Of a DNA stretch of 44,751 nt, positions 1-7,602 are shown one piece after another. How positions within the stretch are numbered: position 1 is the stretch's first letter; each line of letters opens with the position of its first letter. The translations under genes and the position numbers were made by a program. The notes under the pieces are model-generated. The model had not been told where the DNA came from. It worked only from the letters and a program-made list of their open reading frames with translations, and searched no databases. The stretch is from Akkermansiaceae bacterium (GTDB lineage Bacteria; Verrucomicrobiota; Verrucomicrobiia; Verrucomicrobiales; Akkermansiaceae): NCBI GenBank assembly GCA_903827375.1, contig CAIKHZ010000187.1, positions 1 through 44,751 on the forward strand. The letters run 5' to 3'.

Positions 1-1
1 A

Positions 2-484
2 CGCTCCTATGACACCAACTATCCGGATGGCTTTGCTCTGGTAGGGACCCTGAATTCCGGGGTTTACAAAGGGAACGGCTCATTAGCGATTTCGGGTTCT
101 CTAACTCTCGATGCCCAAGGAGATCCAAATGCCGTCTGGATTTTTCAGACAGCATCCACTCTCATCACCGCATCCGGTAGCAATATCATTCTCACTGGCG
201 GCGCTCAGGCCAGTCATGTCTTTTGGCAGGTCGGAAGTTCGGCGACGCTTGGAACCGGCAGTGATTTTTCGGGAAGCATTCTTGCCTATACATCAATCAC
301 ACTGGATACCGGAGCCTTAGTGAACGGTCGGGCGCTGGCACGGAATGGAGAAGTCACGATGGATTACAATACCATTAATGTGCCAGAACCTCGCGTCACA
401 CTACTGTTAGGCATCGGTATGCTTGCTTTGTTTGTCGCGAGGCGGCGATTACCGATTCAAGCATTAGTTCCGGCACGGATTTGA
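2..484 (+). CDS. Ice-binding-like (DUF3494) protein with PEP-CTERM anchor, 3' part
   Basis: The frame is open from the window edge to TGA at 482-484 and has no start codon inside the window, so the gene is 5'-truncated. About 160 residues are visible. They match the end of the DUF3494 / ice-binding-like beta-solenoid family: AVWIFQTASTLITASGS, HVFWQVGSSATLGTGSDFSG and GALVNGRALARNGEVTMD are characteristic strand repeats. The C-terminus is a classic PEP-CTERM sorting signal: VPEP, then a hydrophobic segment (TLLLGIGMLALFV), then ARRR. The product is expected to be exported and processed by an exosortase-type system at the cell surface. Ice binding is known for some family members, but many DUF3494 proteins have no shown activity, so adhesion or surface structure is equally possible. 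No exosortase gene is in this window. Confidence 0.88.
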   Translation, partial: RSYDTNYPDGFALVGTLNSGVYKGNGSLAISGSLTLDAQGDPNAVWIFQTASTLITASGSNIILTGGAQASHVFWQVGSSATLGTGSDFSGSILAYTSITLDTGALVNGRALARNGEVTMDYNTINVPEPRVTLLLGIGMLALFVARRRLPIQALVPARI

Positions 485-632
485 ATGACGCGCCACGTAG
501 TGTGCGCTTTTCGAGCACGCCAATGAGCACAGTATGAATAGTTCGCTTCTTTATGCAGATGAATCGACGACTCCTAGAAGCTCATTACTTGCCACGTCGG
601 ATTTTATGCCAAACCTCAGCGGGCAAATAAAT

Positions 633-660
633 GCAGCGGCAGTCCGAAAACTGCCGCTGC
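633..660 (-). terminator. Hairpin terminator after the BON-domain gene
   Basis: A perfect 11-bp inverted repeat (GCAGCGGCAGT / ACTGCCGCTGC, arms 633-643 and 650-660) with a 6-nt loop lies 26 nt beyond the minus-strand stop codon at 687. Read on the minus strand it is followed by ATTTATTTG, a moderate T-rich tract. This fits a rho-independent terminator for the BON gene. Confidence 0.75.
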
Positions 661-686
661 GAAAACTAATATCGGGTCTGGAATGG

Positions 687-1457
687 CTAGTTCTTATCAA
701 TAGTCATTTCATTTTCCACTTTGCCTACACCGTGAATGTCACCGGCCAGATTCGTGACTTGCTTCTTCTCGGCGGCGCTTCCGGCCACACCGCTTACCGT
801 CACAACGCCGTCCCGTGTCTCGACTTTCGTGTTGATTGCGCTGGTTGACAGATGGACCAGCAGGGCAGCTTTCACCAATGCGGTGATTGACGCGTCATCG
901 ATTTTTTCGGTCAGTGTCCGGTGAGGTTCCACCGGTGCTTTCGAAATTGTCATTTCGTTCTTTACTAATTTGACACCTGCCACATCTTTGGCATATGCGG
1001 CTGCCAGATCCTTCTCGAGTCTGTCGGATGCCTCTCCGCTCAGGGTGACTGTCCCATCGACGGCCGTCACCGTGGTGGTGGAAGCATGTACGTTACGATG
1101 GAACAGCAGCGCGGTTTCCACCTTGAGGCGAAGCCATCTGTCGGCATTGTCGATCGTGGTTTCTCCTTTCAGGACAATCTGGTTGTCCACGCTCTTCACA
1201 CCTGGAAGCCCTCCCACTGTGTCCGCGGCCAACGACTTATGGTATCCCTCTTTCACCGTACCTGTGAGGGTGACCACGCCACTCTTAGATATAGTTTTGA
1301 TTGAGTCATCCTTGAGGTAAGTCTTATAGACATAGGAGTTGGCTGCGGCAGATTCAATTCGGTCATCCGTTTCGGATGCGCGCATAGAAGTGCCGGTGAG
1401 AAGAAGCGAGCTTGTTGCTGCGAACAGCACCGATGGACACAATGATTTTAATTTCAT
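687..1457 (-). CDS. Triple BON-domain periplasmic protein (OsmY-like)
   Basis: The 256-residue product starts with a signal peptide (KSLCPSVLFAATSSLLLTG, cleavage near residue 27). Three BON domains follow, at about residues 35-98, 105-172 and 188-254. Each shows the pattern of a short helix, 'SGVVTLTGTV' or 'DGVVTVSGVA', and a 'GV..V.N.I' end. BON proteins such as OsmY and BON-lipoproteins bind or stabilise membrane surfaces and are commonly induced by osmotic or envelope stress. The gene is monocistronic: it has a strong hairpin downstream and a candidate LuxR-type palindrome about 70-90 nt upstream. I see no convincing Shine-Dalgarno sequence. The family assignment is firm; the exact role is inferred. 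Confidence 0.9.
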   Translation of the reverse strand: MKLKSLCPSVLFAATSSLLLTGTSMRASETDDRIESAAANSYVYKTYLKDDSIKTISKSGVVTLTGTVKEGYHKSLAADTVGGLPGVKSVDNQIVLKGETTIDNADRWLRLKVETALLFHRNVHASTTTVTAVDGTVTLSGEASDRLEKDLAAAYAKDVAGVKLVKNEMTISKAPVEPHRTLTEKIDDASITALVKAALLVHLSTSAINTKVETRDGVVTVSGVAGSAAEKKQVTNLAGDIHGVGKVENEMTIDKN

Positions 1458-1528
1458 AATATTTCGATTTGGTGGTTGAGCGATTGTATGTCAACCGCCT
1501 TTACAGTGGCTCTTGATCCGGGAATTTA

Positions 1529-1548
1529 CTATGGGGTGTTCACCTGCC
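1529..1548 (-). promoter_or_regulatory. Weak copy of the GGTAGGG..CCCTA palindrome upstream of the BON gene
   Basis: The plus strand reads CTATGGGGTGTTCACCTGCC. It matches the reverse complement of the site at 5590-5609 at 14 of 20 positions, with both outer half-sites kept (CTATGGGG and CC-T-x-CC). It lies 72-91 nt upstream of the BON start codon. On its own it would be unconvincing. It gains weight from two stronger copies at neighbouring promoters. Confidence 0.4.
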
Positions 1549-1746
1549 GCCCGGGGGGGCCTCAAGCTGCACCAAAGCGTCAACAGTCATCATCCGGGAT
1601 ATGATCGCCTCAAGAAGCCAGTCGGCTTGGAGAATAAATGCCCCCTTTTCCCCGCAGGTCTCTCCCAGCATGTTGCCTGCCGATGGTGATCATTCTTTGA
1701 CGACTTTTCCCTTCTTCGGAGTCAGCCAGAACTTGCGGAACTTATG

Positions 1747-1766
1747 GGTAGGGTTTCACCCTATGG
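1747..1766 (+). promoter_or_regulatory. TAGGG-N5-CCCTA palindrome upstream of the desaturase
   Basis: GGTAGGGTTTCACCCTATGG contains perfect half-sites TAGGG (1749-1753) and CCCTA (1759-1763) around a 5-nt spacer. Its first 11 bases and most of the rest are shared with the site at 5590-5609 before the kinase/regulator operon. A short GC-core dyad of this kind is typical of dimeric HTH regulators such as NarL/FixJ proteins. It ends 11 nt before a TTGACA -35-like hexamer, a position compatible with activation. The regulator identity is inferred. Confidence 0.6.
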
Positions 1767-1898
1767 CAAGCGGATGTTGACATGGCTTAGATTGCACCGC
1801 ATTCCGAGCGCTTCAGACAAGTGGCGAGGATCTGTTCTCTCCCCTATTCCAACATTCATCAACACCTAACTAACATTGAATCCATCGACGTCGCCGCA

Positions 1899-2849
1899 AT
1901 GAAACATTCAACCTCAATCACCGGAGATGAACCGCACTGGGTGAGTCGCTCGGCCTTTCAAATCGTGATCATGCTTTTTGTCCTGGCCGAGTTTGGCATG
2001 GCGGCGGTTCTGCATGGCGGGGTGTCGCACTGGTGGGCTGTGCCGCTCGTGCTGATCATCGGCCATCTCATGCATGGAGCGGGGGTTGGCTTTCACGAGG
2101 CCTCCCATGGCTTGCTGCGGCGCAACCGCCGCTTCAACGAGTTTGACGGCGTGCTTATTGGGGTGATGAGCTTCATGAGTTTCAGCCTCTATCGAGCCGC
2201 ACACCAGACGCACCACGCCCACTTTGCCACGGATCGCGACGAGGAACTCTGGCCGTTTGTGATCACCACCACGCCCCGCTGGGCCCGGATTCTGGCGGCT
2301 GCGCTAGAACTATCCGCAGGCATGGCATACACGCCTCTGTTGTTCTTGCGGACTTTCTTGCGGGCGGGTTCGCCGATTCGCAGCAAAAGGGTGCGTCTCC
2401 GCGTGTGGGCGGAACTGCTGTTGCTAGTAGTTGTGTGGTCGGCCCTACTCACTGCGGTTGCGCATTGGCATGTCTGGTACTATTTCCTATGGATGTATCT
2501 GCTGCCAACCTATCTGGCAGGAAACCTTCAGAGCTGGCGCAAATACATTGAACATGTCGGGCTGACGGGAAATACCACCAACAGTGCCACACGCAATGTC
2601 GTGGCGCACGGATGGCGGGGCCGCTCTCTTGCTTTCACCTTGCTGCATGAGCCGTTTCATGGCGTCCACCACTTGCATGTAGGGTTGCCGCACCCGGAAT
2701 TGCCTCGGCACGCCGCAGAACTTGCCCCTCAGATGGCCGGGGAACTCGACCCGTTCCCGAATTACCGCCAGGCATTGCTCCACTTGTTTCGAGGGCTGAC
2801 CGACCCGCGCGTCGGCAGCCAATGGCACAACATCACCCGCCAGCAATGA
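1899..2849 (+). CDS. Membrane fatty acid desaturase
   Basis: This is an integral membrane di-iron desaturase/hydroxylase family protein (PF00487 type). The three histidine clusters are present in order: HEASH in GVGFHEASHGLL, HQTHH, and HEPFHGVHHLHVG near the C-terminus. Hydrophobic segments surround them: FQIVIMLFVLAEFGMAAVL, WAVPLVLIIGHLM, and LLLLVVVWSALLTAVA. The start chosen is ATG 1899 (product about 316 residues). An in-frame GTG at 1821 would add 26 residues that look non-conserved. Known family members desaturate acyl chains or hydroxylate carotenoids; the substrate cannot be told here. The gene stands alone and has a LuxR-type palindrome upstream. Together with the BON neighbour this suggests a membrane or stress response. 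Confidence 0.85.
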   Translation: MKHSTSITGDEPHWVSRSAFQIVIMLFVLAEFGMAAVLHGGVSHWWAVPLVLIIGHLMHGAGVGFHEASHGLLRRNRRFNEFDGVLIGVMSFMSFSLYRAAHQTHHAHFATDRDEELWPFVITTTPRWARILAAALELSAGMAYTPLLFLRTFLRAGSPIRSKRVRLRVWAELLLLVVVWSALLTAVAHWHVWYYFLWMYLLPTYLAGNLQSWRKYIEHVGLTGNTTNSATRNVVAHGWRGRSLAFTLLHEPFHGVHHLHVGLPHPELPRHAAELAPQMAGELDPFPNYRQALLHLFRGLTDPRVGSQWHNITRQQ

Positions 2850-2964
2850 ATTCCCCCCAAGCATCATCTGCAACTGCCGAATCCGGAAGTCATGCAGGTG
2901 CGGATTAGACGGAAGTGAAGCCAACCCTCCGCCACGACCAAGATGCTGATAGATCCAACTTGGA

Positions 2965-5004
2965 TCAGGGCATCCCGCCTTTTGGATCTTCCTCTTTGAG
3001 TCGGCAGGAGATCCGGCACCCGCCCGTTTCTGGTTGTTCGATGATGAGTTCCGCGTGGATTAGGCGCGCCCGGTAATGCATGAGGTGGAGTCCCATGCCG
3101 GAGATTCCGGCCGACAGAGTAAAGCCCTTGCCGTCATCGGTGACGCTGAAGATATGCATCCCGTCGCTGGTGTGGGACTCGATAGTGATTAGTTTGGGCA
3201 TGGCGTGTTTGACCGCGTTTCCGATGCTCTCTTGGATAATCCGGTATATGTGAATTTCGGTGGTTTTCTTCAACTTCGGTTCCGCTCCTTGATGCCGTAG
3301 CTCGCAGTTGATGGGAGTGAGGCGGCTCGTCTGCTCAGCTAGTTCCTTCAACGCAAGGCGCAGGCCGTGACGTTCGAGTTCTATCGGATAAAGGCCCTTG
3401 GCGAGGCGGCGAGTGGAATCGAGCGCTCTGCAGACGTAGGTGGCTAATTTGGCAGCGTCCTTGGCCAGCGGGTTGCTCTGGGAGCGCAGTTGTTTCGTGA
3501 GAACGTCGGCGAGCATGGCGATGCCGGACAATTCCTGGCCGAGGCCGTCGTGCATGTCCTGGCCAAGTCGGCATTGTTCGCGTTCGCTGATTTCGAGGAT
3601 TCCGCGCTCCAAGCGTTGACGATTTTGGATTTCCGTTTCCAACTCGGTCACCGTCCCTTGCAATTCGTTGGTTCGATCCAGCACGCGGATTTCCAAATCC
3701 CGGTTGAGGGTGCTAATTTTCTCCTCGGCCCGCTTGCGCTCGGTAATATCTTCGAAGACGGCATAGACTTCGGAGGGGTGATTCTCGCCGGACGGAATCA
3801 GGGGCACAGCGTCAATGTTGATCCATCGGTAAACGCCCAATTGCGGATTGAATACACCCATGACGACATCGCGGACGATCTGGCCGGTCTGCAACGCCAC
3901 CATCGCCGGATGTTCCAGGCCGGGGAAAGATGAACCATCCTCGCGTATGGTCTGGTGCTCCTCCCGAACCGAACTGCCGCCGATGAATTGCTCACGGGTC
4001 TTGCCAAGGATCCGTTCCGCTGCGGGATTCATGGCGATGATCGTGCCGCTGACGTCCTGGTGCACAACCCCTTGCAACATGGTTTCTGCCAGCAGTCGGT
4101 GGCGATCGTCGCTCACTCTGAGAGCCTCTTCCACCAACTTCTGTTGAGTCAGGTCCACGGCCGCAATTCCGATGCTGGTGACCTCCCCGTCCTGATCTTG
4201 CAGCGGTTCATAGGTAAGGTCTAGAAACATCCGCTGGCCGTTGCAGGTCACCCAGTGTTGCACATGCACATCCTTTCCAGATTCAAATACCCGTTGTTTG
4301 ACGTCCTTGATCCAGGCCACATCCTCTGGAGCGAACAGGTCGGCATCCGTTTTGCCGATGATCTCATCGGTCCGCCGGGACTTATGATTGTAAGCCCACT
4401 GATAGATCAGGTCATGGTTCTGGATGGCGACCGAAACCGGAGAATTCTTGAGGGCTAGCCGGAACCGCCTTTCGCTTTCCCGCAATGCATCCTCAGCCCG
4501 CTTGCGCTCGGTGATGTCAGTGTTGCTTTCCAGCACCGAAGCTGGGTTTCCCTCGTGATCGCGATCCAGCACCTTACGAACGAGCACGGTGACGCGTTGT
4601 CCATCCCGTTTGGTATGCACCATTTCGCCGGTCCAGTGGCCGGTCCGATACAACTCCGCTTTGATCCGCTTCAGGGGCACTGGAAAGACGGTATGAAGCA
4701 ACTTGTGGCAGACCTTGCCAAGTGCCATTTCAGAGGGCCACCCGTAGAGATCTTCGGCACCACGATTCCAATAGCTGATGCGCTCGTCAAGGCTGTATAT
4801 AATGATGGCATCATTCGTGAGGTCCAGCAGGCGCGCCTTTTCCGCCAATTCCCGGGCCGTCTGCTGGCGGGCGGTGATTTCCGCCTCCAACCGCGCGGTG
4901 AGGATGTCCGCAGCTTCGATCAGCCCATGCTGGCGCAGCGAGCCCAGCAGCAGCGCTTCATTCAGGGCGAGGGTCGTCACAGGTGATGTCGGGTGGGCTG
5001 CCAT
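2965..5004 (-). CDS. Triple-PAS sensor histidine kinase (NarL-type, HisKA_3)
   Basis: The product is a soluble kinase of about 679 residues with no transmembrane segment. Three PAS/PAC modules end in 'NTDITERKRAE', 'AAVDLTQQKLVEEAL' and 'VFEDITERKRAEE'. A coiled coil follows, then a HisKA_3 dimerisation domain with the phospho-acceptor His at about residue 485 in QDMHDGLGQ. The HATPase domain has its N-box in IIQESIGNAVKHA, G1 in DDGKGF and G2 in GMGLHLM. ATG 5004 (MAAHPTSPV) is preferred because it overlaps the upstream gene by only 28 nt; ATG 5052 would add 16 residues. No response regulator follows it. The LuxR-type regulator at 7599-8276 is the obvious candidate partner. PAS domains suggest sensing of a cytosolic ligand or redox state, but no cofactor-binding residue is clear. 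Confidence 0.92.
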   Translation of the reverse strand: MAAHPTSPVTTLALNEALLLGSLRQHGLIEAADILTARLEAEITARQQTARELAEKARLLDLTNDAIIIYSLDERISYWNRGAEDLYGWPSEMALGKVCHKLLHTVFPVPLKRIKAELYRTGHWTGEMVHTKRDGQRVTVLVRKVLDRDHEGNPASVLESNTDITERKRAEDALRESERRFRLALKNSPVSVAIQNHDLIYQWAYNHKSRRTDEIIGKTDADLFAPEDVAWIKDVKQRVFESGKDVHVQHWVTCNGQRMFLDLTYEPLQDQDGEVTSIGIAAVDLTQQKLVEEALRVSDDRHRLLAETMLQGVVHQDVSGTIIAMNPAAERILGKTREQFIGGSSVREEHQTIREDGSSFPGLEHPAMVALQTGQIVRDVVMGVFNPQLGVYRWINIDAVPLIPSGENHPSEVYAVFEDITERKRAEEKISTLNRDLEIRVLDRTNELQGTVTELETEIQNRQRLERGILEISEREQCRLGQDMHDGLGQELSGIAMLADVLTKQLRSQSNPLAKDAAKLATYVCRALDSTRRLAKGLYPIELERHGLRLALKELAEQTSRLTPINCELRHQGAEPKLKKTTEIHIYRIIQESIGNAVKHAMPKLITIESHTSDGMHIFSVTDDGKGFTLSAGISGMGLHLMHYRARLIHAELIIEQPETGGCRISCRLKEEDPKGGMP

Positions 5005-5432
5005 TGGATTTTGTCCACCTGCTTGACGACTTCCACGGGCAGTCTCGGCCAAATCTCGCGTACCAATCGCAACATGAAGCTTTCGCCAATGAAAGCAATC
5101 AGCAGCCCGAGCAACCTGGCCACCAGAACCACCCCACCTTCAAGAATCTCCTCTGGTGCCGCAAGAGGTGCTCGTTCGTCCAACCCAAGCGTGCCATCTT
5201 CCGCGACCCGCACCGTGCGCAGCCATGCGACTTCTACGCTGGCCTGTGCCAGCGCACGCATCAGAAGCGCCCGATAACTGCCGTTCCCCATAAGCGTAGC
5301 CAGATGTGGCCCGAGCCTGTGGGTGAACGGAAATGCGGTCGATTGATTCGTCCCGGAAGATTTGAATCCTTTAGTGTCGTAAGCGATGATTCGCTCTGCC
5401 AAGACCCGCATTTTAGGAGTTACCCGGTTCAT
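4977..5432 (-). CDS. Conserved hypothetical protein co-transcribed with the PAS kinase
   Basis: A 151-residue protein overlaps the start of the downstream kinase, implying translational coupling. Its N-terminal part is charged. The middle (RALLMRALAQASVEVAWLRTVRV) is helical and amphipathic, and the segment GGVVLVARLLGLLIAFIGESFMLRLV is hydrophobic enough to associate with membrane or form a buried helix. I do not recognise a named domain. Short proteins of this kind next to HisKA_3 kinases in Planctomycetes and Verrucomicrobia suggest an accessory or sensing role, but that is inference. The start at 5432 faces the divergent promoter region that carries the 5590 palindrome. Confidence 0.75.
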   Translation of the reverse strand: MNRVTPKMRVLAERIIAYDTKGFKSSGTNQSTAFPFTHRLGPHLATLMGNGSYRALLMRALAQASVEVAWLRTVRVAEDGTLGLDERAPLAAPEEILEGGVVLVARLLGLLIAFIGESFMLRLVREIWPRLPVEVVKQVDKIQWQPTRHHL

Positions 5433-5486
5433 TTAAAGAAATAGGGACATTCGGATTGCCGTCAACATCTTGGAGTGGGCGCTTAA

Positions 5487-5532
5487 TGAATTCAAGGCTA
5501 ATCTCGGAATGGCTGCGGTAGCCTTGAATTCA
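5487..5532. repeat. Perfect 14-bp inverted repeat in the divergent promoter region
   Basis: Arms TGAATTCAAGGCTA (5487-5500) and TAGCCTTGAATTCA (5519-5532) are exact reverse complements separated by 18 nt. It lies 55 nt upstream of the minus-strand small-protein gene and about 160 nt before the plus-strand operon. No T-run follows on either strand, so it is not an obvious terminator. It could be an operator for two dimers or a leader-RNA hairpin for the minus-strand transcript. Confidence 0.75.
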
Positions 5533-5589
5533 ATCAAAAACGGCTTCGGCCCTCCTCATTCTGCATCCATTTCCATCGTCCATCTCAAT

Positions 5590-5609
5590 GGTAGGGTTTC
5601 GCCCCATAG
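5590..5609 (+). promoter_or_regulatory. TAGGG-N5-CCC palindrome upstream of the kinase/LuxR operon
   Basis: GGTAGGGTTTCGCCCCATAG is nearly identical to the site at 1747-1766 (differences mostly in the right half). It lies 85-104 nt upstream of the GTG start at 5694, and about 158 nt upstream of the divergent start at 5432. Its place directly before an operon that ends in a LuxR/NarL regulator suggests autoregulation. No confident -35/-10 pair could be assigned. Confidence 0.6.
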
Positions 5610-5693
5610 ACACGTTGTCGTAATCGCTTCACGATCTGCTTGAACAAGGTCAACAAAGTTTGGATAAGGCTGATTGCTTGCTGATTTGCCCTT

Positions 5694-6431
5694 GTGAAAC
5701 TAAAAGTGATTAAGAATACTTCGCCAGCGAGTCAGTTGTCGGACGCCTATCTGGCGGCCTTACAGGCGCGTTTCCACCACGGCCAACTGGCTGGTTCAAG
5801 AGCGGCGGAGGAGATTGGTCGGGAGTCGGTTGCCATCGGTTTGGAGACGCTGGATTTGGCTAGGATTCACCACCAAGCGCTGGCGCAACTGCTAGCCACG
5901 GACGGTGATTCGAGCACTCGCGAGAAGTTAACCGCGTGCGCTGCTGGATTCTTCATCGAGGCCATCACGCCGATCGAGGAGACGCATCGAATCGCACTGA
6001 AAGCCAACTCGGACTTGCAGCAATTGCACGCGCTGCTGGATGAGCGCATGGTGAAACTGGCGGAAACCAACCGTGAACTGCAACGGCAAGTGGCAGAGCG
6101 CACGACAGTGGAGACAGCCCTAAGAAACAGCCAACAGACCTCAAGCCAATTGCTCAGGGATTCTCTCATCCAAGAAAAACACTTACGGGCCATGGCCCAC
6201 CAAATCATCTCCGCCACTGAGGAGGAGCGCCACAAGATGAGCCTCCAACTCAACAACGTAATCGCCCAGACATTGCTAGGAATCAACCTGCACATCCTAG
6301 CCTTGAATAAGGACGTCGCCACCAACCAAGCCAAACACGCCCAAGAGATTGCTGATACCCAGCGCTTGGTCGAGGACTCCACACACATGATCCGTCGCTT
6401 AACTCATGAATTCAGTAACCAGCATGAATGA
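5694..6431 (+). CDS. Truncated histidine-kinase paralogue lacking the phospho-His and ATPase domain
   Basis: The 245-residue protein is colinear with the N-terminal half of the next gene. It has an RsbU_N-like helical domain (shared GLETLDLARIH and ITPIEETHR), a coiled coil, and a HisKA_3-type dimerisation helix pair (EEERHKMSLQLNNVIAQTLLGIN). The canonical ELHDVIAQ is changed to QLNNVIAQ: the acceptor His is Asn187 and the following acidic residue is also Asn. The protein ends right after the second dimerisation helix (DTQRLVEDSTHMIRRLTHEF), where the partner continues into its ATPase domain. The start is GTG. The reading frame is clean and coupled to the next gene, so this looks like a kept pseudo-kinase rather than debris. 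It could heterodimerise with and regulate the full kinase. Confidence 0.85.
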   Translation: MKLKVIKNTSPASQLSDAYLAALQARFHHGQLAGSRAAEEIGRESVAIGLETLDLARIHHQALAQLLATDGDSSTREKLTACAAGFFIEAITPIEETHRIALKANSDLQQLHALLDERMVKLAETNRELQRQVAERTTVETALRNSQQTSSQLLRDSLIQEKHLRAMAHQIISATEEERHKMSLQLNNVIAQTLLGINLHILALNKDVATNQAKHAQEIADTQRLVEDSTHMIRRLTHEFSNQHE

Positions 6432-7602
6432 TAAAATGACGGAGCTTTCACGGCTCTATCAGTTGGAGCTGCAAAAGCAACTGGCCCAAGGCGTCGCCAC
6501 GGACCTTGAAGCGGCGCGTGAACTGGGACGTTACGCCATGTCCCTCGGCCTAGAGACACTCGATATGGCCAGAATCCACGAGATTGCTCTGGTGTCGCTG
6601 GTGCTGCCTACCTACTCAGCCAGCGCCAGCAACAGCCTGATTGGGCGGGCTGGGATATTTTTCGCCGAAGCCATCACTCCCATCGAGCAGACGCACCGTG
6701 GCGCGCGGGAGGCCAATGCCCACCTCAACCAAATCGTCAAGACCCTCAGCCAGCGCACCATCGAACTCGCCAACTCCGTTGCCGAGTTGAAGCAGGAAAT
6801 CCTCCAGCGCCAAGCAGTCGAGGAGTCGTTGCGCGCCAGTGAACTGAGATCCATCAAATTGTTGGAGAATTCCCAACACCTGCAAGAGGAGTTGCGTTCT
6901 CTATCGCGTCAGTTATTATCTGTGCAGGAGGAGGAGCGTCGCAAAATCAGCCGCGAACTGCATGACGTCATCGCCCAAACGCTTACCGGCATCAACATGC
7001 GCCTCGCGGGCTTGAAGGCCAATTCCAGCAACTCCAGCACCGAACTGCACAAGCAGATCGCCAGCACCCAACGCCTGGTCGAGAAATCCGTTGATATTGT
7101 GCATCGATTTGCCCGCGAGTTGCGTCCCACCCTGCTGGATGATCTCGGCTTGATCCCAGCGCTCCAGGCATTTTTGAAAGGCTACATGGCGGACACCGGC
7201 ATCCGCACCAGTCTGAAGGTATTTGCTGCGATTGAAGATGCCGATGGGGGCCTGCGTACCATGCTCTATCGAGTCGCCCAAGAGGCGCTCACCAACGTCG
7301 CCCGTCATGCCAACGCAAGTCAGGTGGAGGTTCGCATCGAATCCTTTAACGGCACCATTCGCATGGAAATTGCCGACAACGGCCAAGGCTTTGAAAGCAA
7401 TTGCAATTCCTGTCCCGGAAAGCCCAACAGGCTCGGCCTGCTGGGCATGCGAGAACGGGTCGAGATGCTCGGCGGCACGTTTGGTGTGGAGTCATTCCCT
7501 GGCCAAGCCACGACCGTTCGCGTTGATGTTCCGCTGCCGATGGGGTGTTCGCAAATCCCTTCCTCAACTATCTACGCCACCCCAAATATTCAATCCTCAT
7601 GA
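6406..7602 (+). CDS. Sensor histidine kinase, HisKA_3 family
   Basis: This is a soluble kinase of about 398 residues. An RsbU_N-like N-terminal helical bundle (about 15-110) is followed by a coiled coil (115-170). The dimerisation domain has His186 in SRELHDVIAQTLTGIN. The HATPase domain has its N-box in YRVAQEALTNVARHA, G1 in DNGQGF, and GLLGMRERVEML. The start is ATG 6406, or ATG 6424 if a shorter overlap with the upstream gene is used. The gene overlaps the upstream paralogue and shares ATGA with the downstream regulator, so the three form a translationally coupled operon. Lacking membrane segments and PAS domains, it probably senses through its N-terminal bundle or through the upstream pseudo-kinase. 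Confidence 0.93.
   Translation: MNSVTSMNDKMTELSRLYQLELQKQLAQGVATDLEAARELGRYAMSLGLETLDMARIHEIALVSLVLPTYSASASNSLIGRAGIFFAEAITPIEQTHRGAREANAHLNQIVKTLSQRTIELANSVAELKQEILQRQAVEESLRASELRSIKLLENSQHLQEELRSLSRQLLSVQEEERRKISRELHDVIAQTLTGINMRLAGLKANSSNSSTELHKQIASTQRLVEKSVDIVHRFARELRPTLLDDLGLIPALQAFLKGYMADTGIRTSLKVFAAIEDADGGLRTMLYRVAQEALTNVARHANASQVEVRIESFNGTIRMEIADNGQGFESNCNSCPGKPNRLGLLGMRERVEMLGGTFGVESFPGQATTVRVDVPLPMGCSQIPSSTIYATPNIQSS

Larger units (their letters stand above)
1458..1820. other. Divergent intergenic region with two candidate operators
   Basis: This region separates the minus-strand BON gene from the plus-strand desaturase. It holds the two palindromic sites annotated separately (1529-1548 and 1747-1766) and a TTGACA hexamer at 1777-1782, with no good -10 box at normal spacing. 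Short minus-strand open stretches (for example KFRKFWLTPKKGKVVKE ending near 1693) could be decayed coding sequence but match nothing I recognise. Confidence 0.5.

Noticed and set aside
1550-1700. Possible minus-strand peptide fragments between BON and desaturase genes
   Set aside because: Fragments are short, interrupted by stops and match no family; more likely promoter DNA.
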